DNA from: Anaerosporobacter mobilis DSM 15930
GTDB taxonomy: Bacteria > Bacillota > Clostridia > Lachnospirales > Lachnospiraceae
Length of the DNA: 56,971 nt
Assembly: GCF_900142955.1 (NCBI RefSeq)
Contig: NZ_FRCP01000028.1
Location: 1 to 56,971 of the forward strand
Direction of reading: 5' to 3'
This document shows positions 25,389 through 35,075 of this stretch, piece by piece. The position numbers and the translations under genes were made by a program. The notes below the pieces were generated by a model, which saw only the letters and a program-made list of their open reading frames with translations, made no database searches and was not told the DNA's origin. Numbering within the stretch: position 1 is the first letter of the stretch; each line of letters begins with the position of its first letter.

Positions 25389-26672
25389 TCATACATCTGC
25401 AATCTTATCAATCATAAGGTTCAAAATTGTAACATCTGTGGATTTCATACCTACTTTCCCAATGTAACCAACATTTCGTATTGTCTCTTCCACATTGTTC
25501 TTTACAATTCCATCCCCCGGATGGAAACAGAGATTTTCTTCTCCCAAAAAGTGAGCCATAATAGCCGCTTCCACTGCTGATGCGATTTTAGCTGCACAAG
25601 AGGATTTTGCACCATCACAGACAATTCCACCTACATTTGCAATTGTATTGGTGATGGTTTTTGATATCTTCTGATAGTCTCCGCCGTATAAATAGGTAAT
25701 TGCTGCTCCTGCTCCACAAGCTGCACTAACAGCTCCACAATAAGCAGATAAGCTACCTATGAACTTCTTCTGGTGAATGGAGATCAGATTGCTCACTACT
25801 AGGGCGCGATACATCTTCTCTTCGGGAATATTGAGACTTTCCGCAAACTCCACAACGGGAAGAGAACAGGTCATTCCCTGATTACCACTTCCCGAATTAA
25901 TAACAACTGGCATGGAACAGCCGTTCATTCGTGCATCCGATCCTGCCGCGGCTCTAGCCCTTGCTCTGACCTTGATGTCATCTCCGTATATATTTAATAA
26001 GGTTCTACCCACCTCTGCTCCGTAACGGTTTTTTAGACCTTCATCAGAAATGGCTTTATTCATTTGTATCTGTCTTCCTATGACATCTCTTATCTCATCA
26101 ATGTCTACTTCATCTGCAAATCTTAATATGTCCTTTACATTCAAAAGAGACTTATCTCCCTGTACCTGAGAATTAGACTTATCCTCTTGTAATTCAAAAA
26201 CTACTTCATCGTCTTTCGTAATACGTGTTATTCTCGTATGCTTATCCACGATGGTAACTTCAGCAGAATGACTTCCCTTTGTTAAGCGTGCACATATGTA
26301 AAGATTTTCGACACCCTCTTCCAAAAAGCATTCGCAAAAGTTTTCTTCTAACAATTCATGTGTTCTTTTAATATTCTCCGGTGTAACACTTTCCAAAACT
26401 TCCAGTTTCCTAGATGGATCTCCGCCTGTTACTCCTAAAATAGCCGCAGCATCAATGCCTTTGAGCCCTCCTGAATTTGGAACTGTAACACCTTTAATAT
26501 TCTTAATAATATTCCCACTGCATCGAATCTCCATATAATCCGGAAATTCACCAAGCACTTCTCTTGCCTTTGAAGTCGCATAAGCAAGCGCAATTGGCTC
26601 TGTGCAGCCAAGAGCCGGAACCAATTCTTCCTTTAAAATCATCAGATAATTCTGATATAATACTTTATCCAT
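25389..26672 (-). CDS. L-cysteine desulfidase / serine dehydratase alpha-like (UPF0597) protein
   Basis: About 427 residues. Conserved segments: LVPALGCTEPIALAYA near residue 18, GSGNQGMTCSLPV near 265 and GAKSSCAAKIASAVEAA near 355. Three conserved cysteines in these segments could hold an iron-sulfur cluster, as in L-serine dehydratase and archaeal cysteine desulfidase. The family releases sulfide or ammonia from small amino acids. It is the last gene of a long operon with a peptidase and an ABC importer, which fits breakdown of imported peptide-derived amino acids. GAGGA lies seven bases ahead of the ATG at 26672. Confidence 0.85.
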   Translation of the reverse strand: MDKVLYQNYLMILKEELVPALGCTEPIALAYATSKAREVLGEFPDYMEIRCSGNIIKNIKGVTVPNSGGLKGIDAAAILGVTGGDPSRKLEVLESVTPENIKRTHELLEENFCECFLEEGVENLYICARLTKGSHSAEVTIVDKHTRITRITKDDEVVFELQEDKSNSQVQGDKSLLNVKDILRFADEVDIDEIRDVIGRQIQMNKAISDEGLKNRYGAEVGRTLLNIYGDDIKVRARARAAAGSDARMNGCSMPVVINSGSGNQGMTCSLPVVEFAESLNIPEEKMYRALVVSNLISIHQKKFIGSLSAYCGAVSAACGAGAAITYLYGGDYQKISKTITNTIANVGGIVCDGAKSSCAAKIASAVEAAIMAHFLGEENLCFHPGDGIVKNNVEETIRNVGYIGKVGMKSTDVTILNLMIDKIADV

Positions 26673-26739
26673 ATTCAATCCTCTTCATCTTATTGTGTAA
26701 GAACAGTTATTTTCAGCTATGCAAAAAGTAGTGTTATCT

Positions 26740-27657
26740 TTATGGAAGCATTTTCCCAGCTGCCAAATATAATTCATACCATTCTTCTCTTGTCAAATGA
26801 ATATCCGAAGCTTTACAAATATCTTTAATTCTATTTTCATTCGTACTCCCCACAATCGTTTGAATACGAGCAGGATGACGCAAAATCCATGCTATTGCAA
26901 TTGTATTTGCAGTAGCATCATACTTCTTAGCAAGACGATCCAAACTTTTGTTTAACTCCGCATATTTATCACTTCCGATAAAGGTTCCTTCAAACATTCC
27001 ATACTGGAACGGAGACCATGCCTGAATTGTGATATCTTTTAATCTGCAGTATTCCAAGACACTACCATCACGATTAACTGCTGCGTCACTGTGAATGTTT
27101 ACGTTCAAACCAGAATCGATAATACCACAATGTGCGATACTAAACTGTAACTGGTTAATCAAAATCTTATGATTGCAGTATTTATTCATCAGCTCTAACT
27201 GCATGGAATTCTGATTACTTACGCCAAAATAACGTACCTTACCTGATCTTTCCAATACCTCAAAAGCTTCTGCTACTTCTTCCTCTTCCATCAATGTATC
27301 TGGTCTGTGAAGAAGTAGAATATCAATGTATTCTGTGCGTAGTCTTTTTAAACTTCCCTCTACAGATTCTATAATATATTTTTTAGAAAAGTCATAGCAA
27401 CAACCTGGACGAATTGAACATTTTGTTTGCAATATCATCTCTTCACGAAGATTGCTTGGAACACACTCTCCAAATATTGCTTCCGCATCTCCACCAGCAT
27501 AGATGTCAGCATGATCAAAGAAATTAATTCCCTCTGCCATTGCTGTATCAATAAGGGAGCGAACTTCCTCCTTTCCCTTTAATCCATTAATTCTCATACA
27601 ACCAAGTCCGATTTCTGGAACTTGTATTTTCCCATTGCCTATTGAAATTGTTTTCAT
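26740..27657 (-). CDS. Aldo/keto reductase
   Basis: 305 residues with the AKR barrel: GLGCMRING at the N-terminus, FFDHADIYAGGDAE (catalytic Asp and Tyr), ILLHRPD with the active-site His, GVSNQNSMQLE and a C-terminal IVGSTNENRI that binds the NADP(H) phosphate. The catalytic Lys is in MILQTKCSIRP. The substrate is unknown. It is read between the dipeptidase and the cysteine-desulfidase-like gene in one operon. GGAGG precedes the ATG. Confidence 0.93.
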   Translation of the reverse strand: MKTISIGNGKIQVPEIGLGCMRINGLKGKEEVRSLIDTAMAEGINFFDHADIYAGGDAEAIFGECVPSNLREEMILQTKCSIRPGCCYDFSKKYIIESVEGSLKRLRTEYIDILLLHRPDTLMEEEEVAEAFEVLERSGKVRYFGVSNQNSMQLELMNKYCNHKILINQLQFSIAHCGIIDSGLNVNIHSDAAVNRDGSVLEYCRLKDITIQAWSPFQYGMFEGTFIGSDKYAELNKSLDRLAKKYDATANTIAIAWILRHPARIQTIVGSTNENRIKDICKASDIHLTREEWYELYLAAGKMLP

Positions 27658-27693
27658 ATGAATCCTCCTATCCGTACATCTCTCTGTACAGCA

Positions 27694-29028
27694 TCATCTT
27701 TTATTTAATCTTTGCAGTGCGCGCACATAAATTCTCACAGCTTTTTTTAAGTTTGTAATTGACTGTGCCTCATCAGCGCAGTGGCATTCTCCATGACCAT
27801 TCGTTAAACCAAGTTCTGTATACTCTACCTTAAGACCAGGCCCGAATCCTACCGCATTCGGAATCTTTCTGGCATACGTTCCGCCACCCATAACATATGC
27901 TGGTTTGTCATCACCGGTCTCTTCTCTATACGCATTCATCAGTTCTTCTACGAGCGGATGACTGGGCTCGATATAGTTCGGTGGATTATCTACTATTTGC
28001 GTAACCTTAAAGCCCTCTTTGTTAACATAGGCTCTTAATTTATCTAAGATTGTCTCAATATTAACCGTTACCGGATATCGAATATCCATACCAATATGAA
28101 TGCATTTATCCTGCATTGAAATTACTCCAGGATTACAAGTTAATGCACCAGATACTTTATCTTCGCAGGCAATTCCAAGTCCGGTTCCGAATCCATCACT
28201 ACATATTTCTTTCAAAAAATCTGCTACTCTTCTCTCATTGGTACCAATATCTAATTTTTGCAGTTTCTCACCTAATACGCCAATAGCGTTTTTTGTTCCT
28301 TCTGGGAAAGCTGCATGACCTGAAACTCCTTCTGCTTCAATACAAACTGTTTCTGTCAATTCTCCATTCTTAAGAATAGCTTGGGCACTTGAGGGTACAC
28401 TGTTTAGAGCATTTCCTCCATCTAAATTAAGGATATTTCCCTCCATCTTTTCCGATTTTATATGCACATGACAGATGCCTTTTTCTCCATGACATACTGG
28501 AAATCCACAATCTGCGATAAAGGACCAATCCGGTGCTTTTTGATGTGCTAGATAATAGGTAACATCATCCATGCCACTCTCTTCATTACAGCCAAAAATC
28601 AAAGAAATCTTGACATTTGGCTTTATTTTCTTTTCCTTTAGGTATCGCATTGCATACAGTACCGCTATAAGTGGTCCCTTATTGTCTTGTACACCTCGCC
28701 CAATTATAAAGTCTCCTTTTCTAGTACAGGAGAAAGGCTCATAAACCCAGCCGTCACCAGCTGGCACTACATCGAGATGTCCCCAAACTGCAATTTCTTT
28801 GTCTGCTTCACCAAAGCTGATTCTTCCACAATATCCATCACAATTCAGTGTTTCGAAACCATACTGTTCTCCCATGGAAAGCATTCTCTGAAGCACTTTG
28901 GCACAATTCTTACCGTAGGGGAATTCATCCTCATCCAAGTTCGAAACACTTGGTATCTCTACAAGTTGTGCAATATCTTCTAAAAACCCTTCTTCCAAAT
29001 CGTTTAGCCATTGATCCAGTTCAGCCAT
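27694..29028 (-). CDS. M20 dipeptidase, PepV/Sapep type
   Basis: About 444 residues. Metal and catalytic motifs of the M20 family: WGHLDVVPAGDGW near residue 80, GRGVQDNKGPLIA near 106, GCNEESG near 142, and a late His in TNGHGECHCADE. The length and the Sapep-like pattern point to a Mn/Zn dipeptidase that cleaves Xaa-dipeptides in the cytosol. The start at 29028 overlaps the regulator's stop by eight bases (ATGGCTGA), indicating coupling; an in-frame ATG at 29079 inside the regulator gene is rejected. Confidence 0.92.
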   Translation of the reverse strand: MAELDQWLNDLEEGFLEDIAQLVEIPSVSNLDEDEFPYGKNCAKVLQRMLSMGEQYGFETLNCDGYCGRISFGEADKEIAVWGHLDVVPAGDGWVYEPFSCTRKGDFIIGRGVQDNKGPLIAVLYAMRYLKEKKIKPNVKISLIFGCNEESGMDDVTYYLAHQKAPDWSFIADCGFPVCHGEKGICHVHIKSEKMEGNILNLDGGNALNSVPSSAQAILKNGELTETVCIEAEGVSGHAAFPEGTKNAIGVLGEKLQKLDIGTNERRVADFLKEICSDGFGTGLGIACEDKVSGALTCNPGVISMQDKCIHIGMDIRYPVTVNIETILDKLRAYVNKEGFKVTQIVDNPPNYIEPSHPLVEELMNAYREETGDDKPAYVMGGGTYARKIPNAVGFGPGLKVEYTELGLTNGHGECHCADEAQSITNLKKAVRIYVRALQRLNKR

Positions 29029-30574
29029 ACTTGTTTGAATCCTTTCTCTTCTTTGACTTTTCCATCTGAATCCAGTCACGATATTTTTTAGGTGTCATCC
29101 CCGTATCCTGCCTGAAAATCCGAATGAACTGGGAGGTATCATTATATCCTGACATCGAAGCTATCTCCGTAATAGATAGCTTACTACCTGTAAGAAGCTT
29201 CTTAGCATGATCCATTCTAAGTCCTCTTAACCAAGTCGAAAAACTGATTCCTGTTTTTTCAACAAATGCATGGCTTACATAGGTCGGATTCATGAATAAT
29301 ACTTTCTCTGCCAGCTCTTTTACTGTAATATCTTGATTAAAATGTACCTGCGCATACTCTGTCATCATAGCTACCACATCTCTAGTGCTCTCTTCACCAG
29401 CTTTTTCACTCAACTTACAGATATTCCTTCCGATTGACTGAAAATAATTCTCCATCTCATCAAGATCAGAAAAATCCATAACACTCGTCCTGCTTTCTCT
29501 CAGACGAAGCTGGTCATCTCCACTAATTTGCAATGCCCGACGCATGATAATACTAATTTGTGATAAGAGTAATTCTAGGTAGTCTATTTTTATCCAACCT
29601 TGTTCTCGCACTTCTTCAAATATCTGTGTCAGAATGTATTCCGTCTTGCTCGTATTTTTCCTTTCCAATGCATCCTTAAGAAGCGTCTCCTTATCTTTTG
29701 ACAGGCAATAGCTTTTCAGCATATCCTTATTAATCTGGCTACCAGTGATAAGCTGCCCTTGAATAAATATTCTATATTCCAATAATTCCATCGCTTCTTG
29801 ATATGCTTCCTTAATTCTCTCGGGCTCGGTATATTCCCCACTCACACCAATATAAACTTCGAAACCAGCATCAGTAAAGATACGTAGAATCTTTCTTGGG
29901 ATAAAGAAATTTTCTCTAGTAATATTAATTACTAATGTCCATACCTTCCCTTTTGTTTCTACAAAACGGAACCCCGTCCACATTTCTTCTCCTAATATAT
30001 TCCCAATATTTTGTAAGATATCTTCCTTATTTATCTCCTGATATCTAGGTAAAAAGATTGTGAGTACCTGAAATTTATGAAATACCTTTTGAAACATATT
30101 TTGTTCTATAAAATCAGGTTCTCCATCATTTTGAATGCACTTTAGGATATACCGAGTTGTTATATCCTTACCGGTCATCATTATTTCCCTTTTCTCTGTT
30201 CGACTTTTATTCAGAGATTTATCGATGCACTCTTTGAGTTTTTCATCCTCGATAGGTTTTAGAATATAATCACATGCTCCGTCCTTTAGTGCCGTTCTGG
30301 CATATTCAAACTCCGAATAGGCACTAAGCATAACAACTTGAGCTTTCGGATTCTTCTTCTTAATAACCTTTAAAAGTTCTAAACCATCCATCTTTGGCAT
30401 CCGAATATCAGTAATAACAAGATCAGGTAGATACTCACAATAGATTTCGAATCCACGTTCTCCATTTGTCGTTTCCAAAATTTGAAATTGTTTTTGCACA
30501 TCATATTCTTTAATTTTTTTAATCAGTGATTGCCTTGCATATTCTTCATCTTCAACAACTAAAATAGTAATCAT
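29021..30574 (-). CDS. YesN-type response regulator (REC + AraC HTH)
   Basis: About 517 residues. A receiver domain (VVEDEEYARQ, phospho-acceptor in DLVITDIRMPKMDG, Lys in YILKPIED) is followed by a long middle region and a C-terminal AraC-type double HTH (AKKLLTGSKLSITEIASMSGYNDTSQFIRIFRQDTGMTPKKYRDW). GAGGAG lies about eight bases ahead of the ATG at 30574. It belongs with the YesM-type kinase encoded divergently at 35076, and such pairs usually control the adjacent ABC importer operon. Confidence 0.94.
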   Translation of the reverse strand: MITILVVEDEEYARQSLIKKIKEYDVQKQFQILETTNGERGFEIYCEYLPDLVITDIRMPKMDGLELLKVIKKKNPKAQVVMLSAYSEFEYARTALKDGACDYILKPIEDEKLKECIDKSLNKSRTEKREIMMTGKDITTRYILKCIQNDGEPDFIEQNMFQKVFHKFQVLTIFLPRYQEINKEDILQNIGNILGEEMWTGFRFVETKGKVWTLVINITRENFFIPRKILRIFTDAGFEVYIGVSGEYTEPERIKEAYQEAMELLEYRIFIQGQLITGSQINKDMLKSYCLSKDKETLLKDALERKNTSKTEYILTQIFEEVREQGWIKIDYLELLLSQISIIMRRALQISGDDQLRLRESRTSVMDFSDLDEMENYFQSIGRNICKLSEKAGEESTRDVVAMMTEYAQVHFNQDITVKELAEKVLFMNPTYVSHAFVEKTGISFSTWLRGLRMDHAKKLLTGSKLSITEIASMSGYNDTSQFIRIFRQDTGMTPKKYRDWIQMEKSKKRKDSNKYG

Positions 30575-30604
30575 TAGAATTCTCCTCTGCAACCCGGGAA
30601 AATA

Positions 30605-31444
30605 TTAACCTTTCACAGACCCTGCGGTCAAGCCTTTGATGATATATTTTTGGCCCATGCAATATATTATTAACATTGGTGCCATTGCCATTAGGTAAGC
30701 CGTAAATGCCATCGTATAATTAAATGAATATTCTGTCTTAAAGTTATACTGGAATAATGGTAATGTCCAAATATCCTGAGACCTGTTTAACATAAGTAAC
30801 GGCAACATAAAATCGTTCCAGATCCATAATGTATCCATGATAAGAAGTGTAGCAATCATCGGCTTTACAAGTGGTAGTATTATTTTAACATAGGTCTGAA
30901 ATACGTTACATCCGTCAATGTGTGCTGACTCTTCAATTTCGTAGGGAAGTCCTTTAATATAATTTACAAAAAGAAATATTCCCTGTGTCAAGCTAAAAGC
31001 TAGATATAGAATAATCAACCCAGTATGATTGAGCATGTTAAGACCTGTCATCATCTTAGTAACTGGCAACATAATAACCTGTGAAGGAATAAACAATCCC
31101 ATTAATAAATAGTAATAAATACTTCTATAATACTTTTTATTAAAATTTCTTGCAATAGCATATGACAAAGAAGGTACGAATATTAAAATTAATCCCACTG
31201 ATATACAGGTAATTTTAAGCGAGTTACTTAAGAAGACCCAATAATTACTATTCGAAAACAATTCAATGAAATTCGTAAAATTCAAACTGGATGGTAGAGC
31301 AAAGAAATTCTTTCCTGCTTCCTCTAACGTTTTAAAGGAGTTGATTACTACTAGATATAATGGGCATAAAATCAGAATGAGTCCGCTAAGAACCAAGATA
31401 TTTCTTAAAATTCTCCATCCCAATCCCTCTCTTTTTAATTTCAT
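30605..31444 (-). CDS. Carbohydrate-type ABC importer permease (MalG-like)
   Basis: 279 residues with six membrane helices and the cytosolic coupling loop EESAHIDGCNVFQTYVKIILPLVKP (EAA motif) in the C-terminal half. It ends in the short charged tail typical of MalG-like subunits. Its ATG overlaps the stop of the partner permease (TGATG). No ATPase gene is in the operon, as usual for this type, which shares a housekeeping MsmX-like ATPase. Confidence 0.94.
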   Translation of the reverse strand: MKLKREGLGWRILRNILVLSGLILILCPLYLVVINSFKTLEEAGKNFFALPSSLNFTNFIELFSNSNYWVFLSNSLKITCISVGLILIFVPSLSYAIARNFNKKYYRSIYYYLLMGLFIPSQVIMLPVTKMMTGLNMLNHTGLIILYLAFSLTQGIFLFVNYIKGLPYEIEESAHIDGCNVFQTYVKIILPLVKPMIATLLIMDTLWIWNDFMLPLLMLNRSQDIWTLPLFQYNFKTEYSFNYTMAFTAYLMAMAPMLIIYCMGQKYIIKGLTAGSVKG

Positions 31445-32334
31445 CAATCATTCCCCCTTTTACTGGTTAGTTTCAACTGTGTCAATGAGAATATAGCAAC
31501 TACAACAAATAAAAGACACGCCTCTGCATTGGCTGTAGAGAATTTGAGATTCTTAAACGCATCATTATATATAAGAATACCTATTACTTCTGTAGAACGC
31601 ACCGGTCCACCACCAGTAAGTGCATATGGGAAATCGAAAGAAGTAAATCCCTGCTTGATGATCAGTACTAGGTTTATCGTTACTGTAGGTAGTATGTAAG
31701 GCAATGTGATATATCTGAATCTCTTAAAAAGCGTTGCACCATCAATCTGTGCAGATTCATACTGTTCATCTGGAATTTGCTGTAATCCTGCTATGAAAAT
31801 GATAGTAGGAAGTGCCACTGCCTGCCATGCATGAACAAATACTACTGCAGGTAGTGCCGTTTTCCCGGTCATTAAAAGACTTTGGGAAAGCCAATCGATT
31901 CCTAATGCCTGCCCGATTACAGGAACCACCCTATAATACATCTGATCCCAAATTAAAGCGATTGTCACACCACCAATCATGGCTGGTACAAAAAATAAAG
32001 ATTTTGTAAATGTTTTAAACCACTTTAAGGAATTCAGTGAAATAGCAAGTGTAAGAGAAATCGAAATAACACAAACTACAAGCATAACACTATATAACAA
32101 GGTTGTTTTCATAGAATTCCAAAAATACGGATTTTTTAATAATGAAATATAATTTTTAAATCCAACGAAATCATAGTTTTGGGCCATACCATCCCAGTTT
32201 GTGAAACTATATCGAATGCCATTAATGACAGAAAACACATAAAAGAACGTATACAGTAATACTGGTATTATCGTAAATCCAAAGTAGGTTGCTCTTGAGG
32301 ATGTTGCCAACCTGTTTGGTTTAAATTTCTTCAT
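31444..32334 (-). CDS. Carbohydrate-type ABC importer permease (MalF/UgpA-like)
   Basis: 296 residues with six helices and the EAA loop QYESAQIDGATLFKRFRYITLPYILP. The N-terminus FGFTIIPVLLYTFFYVF and RYSFTNWDGM segments are typical for the MalF-like partner. The gene is separated from the binding-protein gene by 285 bases that hold a hairpin and a repeat element. Confidence 0.95.
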   Translation of the reverse strand: MKKFKPNRLATSSRATYFGFTIIPVLLYTFFYVFSVINGIRYSFTNWDGMAQNYDFVGFKNYISLLKNPYFWNSMKTTLLYSVMLVVCVISISLTLAISLNSLKWFKTFTKSLFFVPAMIGGVTIALIWDQMYYRVVPVIGQALGIDWLSQSLLMTGKTALPAVVFVHAWQAVALPTIIFIAGLQQIPDEQYESAQIDGATLFKRFRYITLPYILPTVTINLVLIIKQGFTSFDFPYALTGGGPVRSTEVIGILIYNDAFKNLKFSTANAEACLLFVVVAIFSLTQLKLTSKRGND

Positions 32335-32379
32335 CTCATCATTCCTTTCTCTGAAGAAAACTTGTCATTGCTCAAAATG

Positions 32380-32422
32380 TCTTTTATTAAAATAGCGGAA
32401 GTATCGTGTACACTTCCGCTAT
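32380..32422 (-). terminator. Attenuator-like hairpin between binding-protein and permease genes
   Basis: ATAGCGGAAGT and ACTTCCGCTAT form a perfect 11-bp stem with a nine-base loop, followed on the minus strand by a short T run. Inside the operon it would lower permease expression relative to the binding protein. Confidence 0.6.
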
Positions 32423-32459
32423 CCTTTATTACTATTCGGAATTATTCTACAAGGAATTA

Positions 32460-32607
32460 TCGTAACTATTCAGGACTCTGTCCTTCATAGTCACAAACGA
32501 TGCACACAAATTGCAAAAAACGCAATTTGGCGCAATCAGAACTCGGGATTTTTATGCAAAAAACGCATAAAAACACCTCGCGGAATAGCGGTTCTGAATA
32601 GTTACGA
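32460..32607. repeat. REP-like element with twin hairpins
   Basis: A 148-bp element with inverted ends TCGTAACTATTCAGGAC and GTTCTGAATAGTTACGA. Inside are two perfect hairpins with the same loop: AAATTGC-AAAAAAC-GCAATTT (32508-32528) and TTTTTATGC-AAAAAAC-GCATAAAAA (32549-32573). It has no coding frame. It lies between a binding-protein and a permease gene, a position like that of the REP sequences in E. coli malE-malF, where they stabilise upstream mRNA. Confidence 0.75.
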
Positions 32608-32619
32608 ATTTATTACTAA

Positions 32620-33888
32620 TTATTCTGCGGATGTTACTGCGATGGATTCATCCATATTCTTAAGAACTGCTTCTACATTTTTGTCAGCCCAGAATCCTTG
32701 TACTACATTGTACAAGTCTGAAATAACGTTATTACTAACTGTTGATGCCATCCAATCATGTGTCTGTCCATTGTTAATGAGTTCGACCATAGGCGCAATT
32801 CCTTTGTCGTCATTAACAACTCCATTGATACAAGAAGGTGCTCCATCATTGTCACAGAACGTCTGTGCATTCTCTGTTTCTGCTAGATACGCTAAGAATT
32901 TATACGCAGCAGCTTTTTCTTCATCACTTGCTTTTGCAGATACACAGATAGCGGCATCAATACCAGAAAGCGTACGTGTTGTTTCTTTCGTATCGTTTGG
33001 AAGTGGGAATACGCCTAGTTTCATGTCCGGATTACTAGATAATAATGTACCTCTTGCATAGGAACCTGTAATGCACATTGCATACTGTCCATTTACAAAG
33101 TTTTCATAACAAGCAGTATCAGAAAGTGCTAGTGCATCCTCATTTGCATAAGTAAATAATGTTGCCATTTTATTAAATTCATTTGTAAACTCTGGGTCGC
33201 CTTCAAGTTTGGCCTCTCCAGCTGTAGCTTTTGCTATGGTTTCAATTCCGTTTGGTGCCCAAGCAACGGTTGCACATTGGAACATGTGACCTACACGACC
33301 AGGATCTTTACCATGGAGACCCATTGGTGTAATACCTGCTGCTTTTAACGTTTCACATACATTTACGAATTCTTCCCATGTCGTTGGTACAGTTAATCCG
33401 TTTACATCAAACATATCCATATTGTAGTAAACACCTATGTAATTTCGGCTATAAGGTAATGCATAATAACCGCCATCGTCCTGCTTTGTCATATCTAGAG
33501 AGGACTCATTCACATTCTTAAGGAACTCTTGACCAGAGAGATCCTGAACGTATCCATTCGCTACCTTCTGTTTAAACTGTTGCTGTGTAGGATAATCGGA
33601 GAAGATAACTGGTATATCGCCAGATGAAATTCTAGAGGTCAGTACTGTACCAGGGTCTGGAACCGTATTCATCTCAATTTTAATATCAGGATTTTCTGCA
33701 TTAAACTTATCAATAATAGTCTTATACCCCTTCTGTGGTCCCTCTTCCCCTTTTTGTTGGAAGAATTCGATGGTAAGTACATCCCCTTTGGTTTCACTCG
33801 TAGAATCTCCTGTTCCTTTTTTACTACATGCTGCTAAACTGGTGACAGTGAGCATCGCACATAATACTAGTGCTAACTTCTTTTTCAT
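32620..33888 (-). CDS. Extracellular solute-binding lipoprotein (sugar type)
   Basis: About 422 residues. A lipoprotein signal (KKKLALVLCAMLTVTSLAAC) ends in the lipobox LAAC, so the mature protein is lipid-anchored outside the cell. The mature part has the family-1 binding-protein pattern: ITIEFFQQKG-like first strand, FNAENPDIKIEMN, and a NGQYAMCITGSYARGTL hinge segment. The start at 33888 has AGGAGG eight bases ahead; the longer in-frame version is rejected. The ligand is not evident; the downstream dipeptidase and upstream URO-D-type gene are unusual partners for a sugar. Confidence 0.94.
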   Translation of the reverse strand: MKKKLALVLCAMLTVTSLAACSKKGTGDSTSETKGDVLTIEFFQQKGEEGPQKGYKTIIDKFNAENPDIKIEMNTVPDPGTVLTSRISSGDIPVIFSDYPTQQQFKQKVANGYVQDLSGQEFLKNVNESSLDMTKQDDGGYYALPYSRNYIGVYYNMDMFDVNGLTVPTTWEEFVNVCETLKAAGITPMGLHGKDPGRVGHMFQCATVAWAPNGIETIAKATAGEAKLEGDPEFTNEFNKMATLFTYANEDALALSDTACYENFVNGQYAMCITGSYARGTLLSSNPDMKLGVFPLPNDTKETTRTLSGIDAAICVSAKASDEEKAAAYKFLAYLAETENAQTFCDNDGAPSCINGVVNDDKGIAPMVELINNGQTHDWMASTVSNNVISDLYNVVQGFWADKNVEAVLKNMDESIAVTSAE

Positions 33889-33904
33889 GATTCTTACCTC
33901 CTGT

Positions 33905-34852
33905 TTATTTGTGGTAGTTATGAGCGGCGTCAACCGCAGCTTTTATATAATCTAGGCGGATGTTTTCTCCTTGTATTGTACAATCCGCACCAATCATAAT
34001 TCCAGTGGTTCCAAATCTGTCTAAGATTAACTTAACTTCTTCTTCAATCTTCTCTTTCGGTCCTTTTAAAACATTTCCTTTGTTATCCATACCACCAAGA
34101 ATACCTGCATGAAAGAAGTCTCTACCTCTCTCTAAGCTGTATCCATTATCCTTCACCGACCAGTTCACTAAATCAGCTGGATAATCTCCAAATCGATCGA
34201 TATGTGTTTCAAAATCATATTCTGGTTCACCACATATATGTAGAATATTATATTTTCCATCTATTTGTTTTGAAACATTGAGAACTTGAAGATCAAAAGG
34301 CTTTACAAGCTCTTCCCATTCTTTCTTTGTAAATCTTCCTAGTTCACCATACTGAGCAGAATAGTAAATTCCATCCGCTCCTATCTCAAGATACCCTTTT
34401 GCCCATTGCTCCAATCCGTCTGCAATAATCTTGATACCTGCAATGACTGCCTCTGGAGCTTCTTTACTATACTTCATAAGAACATCTTCACCAAATGCGA
34501 TAGATGCGGCTTTAAAAGGTCCAAACATTGTTTGGATTAAAAGTACATCTTCGCCTGCTCTAGCACGAATCCCTTTGATAACAGCCGCCATCTTTTCAAA
34601 CTCTTCTGAATCCACACCTTTGATTTTAATGTTGTACCAGTCCTGTGCGCAAGTTATTTTTCCGCTAATTGGGTAACTATAATCTTGCATTATTTTGATG
34701 ATATCCATTCCCGTTTCATTATAGAGTTTCATGTGGGCATCTATCATCTCTTCTACAGTGTAATCAGAGCTATAATGAAACCAAAACCCTGCTGGAACAT
34801 AATCTACTGGTTCCCCTTTTATCACTGCTTGTATTCTCTCTACATTATTCAT
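33905..34852 (-). CDS. Uroporphyrinogen-decarboxylase-family protein
   Basis: 315 residues of the URO-D superfamily: N-terminal RIQAVIKGEPVDYVPAGFW, central IYYSAQYGELGRFTKKEWEELVKPFD, and HICGEPEYD plus GGMDNKGNVLKGPKEKIEEEV near the end. In anaerobes many members are not heme enzymes but methyl-transfer proteins that work with corrinoids, or catabolic proteins of unknown substrate. It is the first gene of the ABC importer operon, 17 bases before the lipoprotein start, so it probably acts on the imported compound. The intergenic region upstream (34853-35075) is shared with the divergent kinase. Confidence 0.88.
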   Translation of the reverse strand: MNNVERIQAVIKGEPVDYVPAGFWFHYSSDYTVEEMIDAHMKLYNETGMDIIKIMQDYSYPISGKITCAQDWYNIKIKGVDSEEFEKMAAVIKGIRARAGEDVLLIQTMFGPFKAASIAFGEDVLMKYSKEAPEAVIAGIKIIADGLEQWAKGYLEIGADGIYYSAQYGELGRFTKKEWEELVKPFDLQVLNVSKQIDGKYNILHICGEPEYDFETHIDRFGDYPADLVNWSVKDNGYSLERGRDFFHAGILGGMDNKGNVLKGPKEKIEEEVKLILDRFGTTGIMIGADCTIQGENIRLDYIKAAVDAAHNYHK

Positions 34853-35075
34853 TTTAACACCTCTCCTATCTGTGTATTACACACCCTTTTTTTAATGAAT
34901 CAATTGTTTCATGTATTTCTTAAGACAACCTTATTATATCGAATCATCTCGGAGTAAAATAGAACTTTACTTTGGTGTCCTATGGTACTTTACTTAGTTT
35001 TTTCATATTTAATTGATTATCATTATGGTATAATAACTTTAAAGTCTAACAGAATAATCAACAAAGGAGACTACA

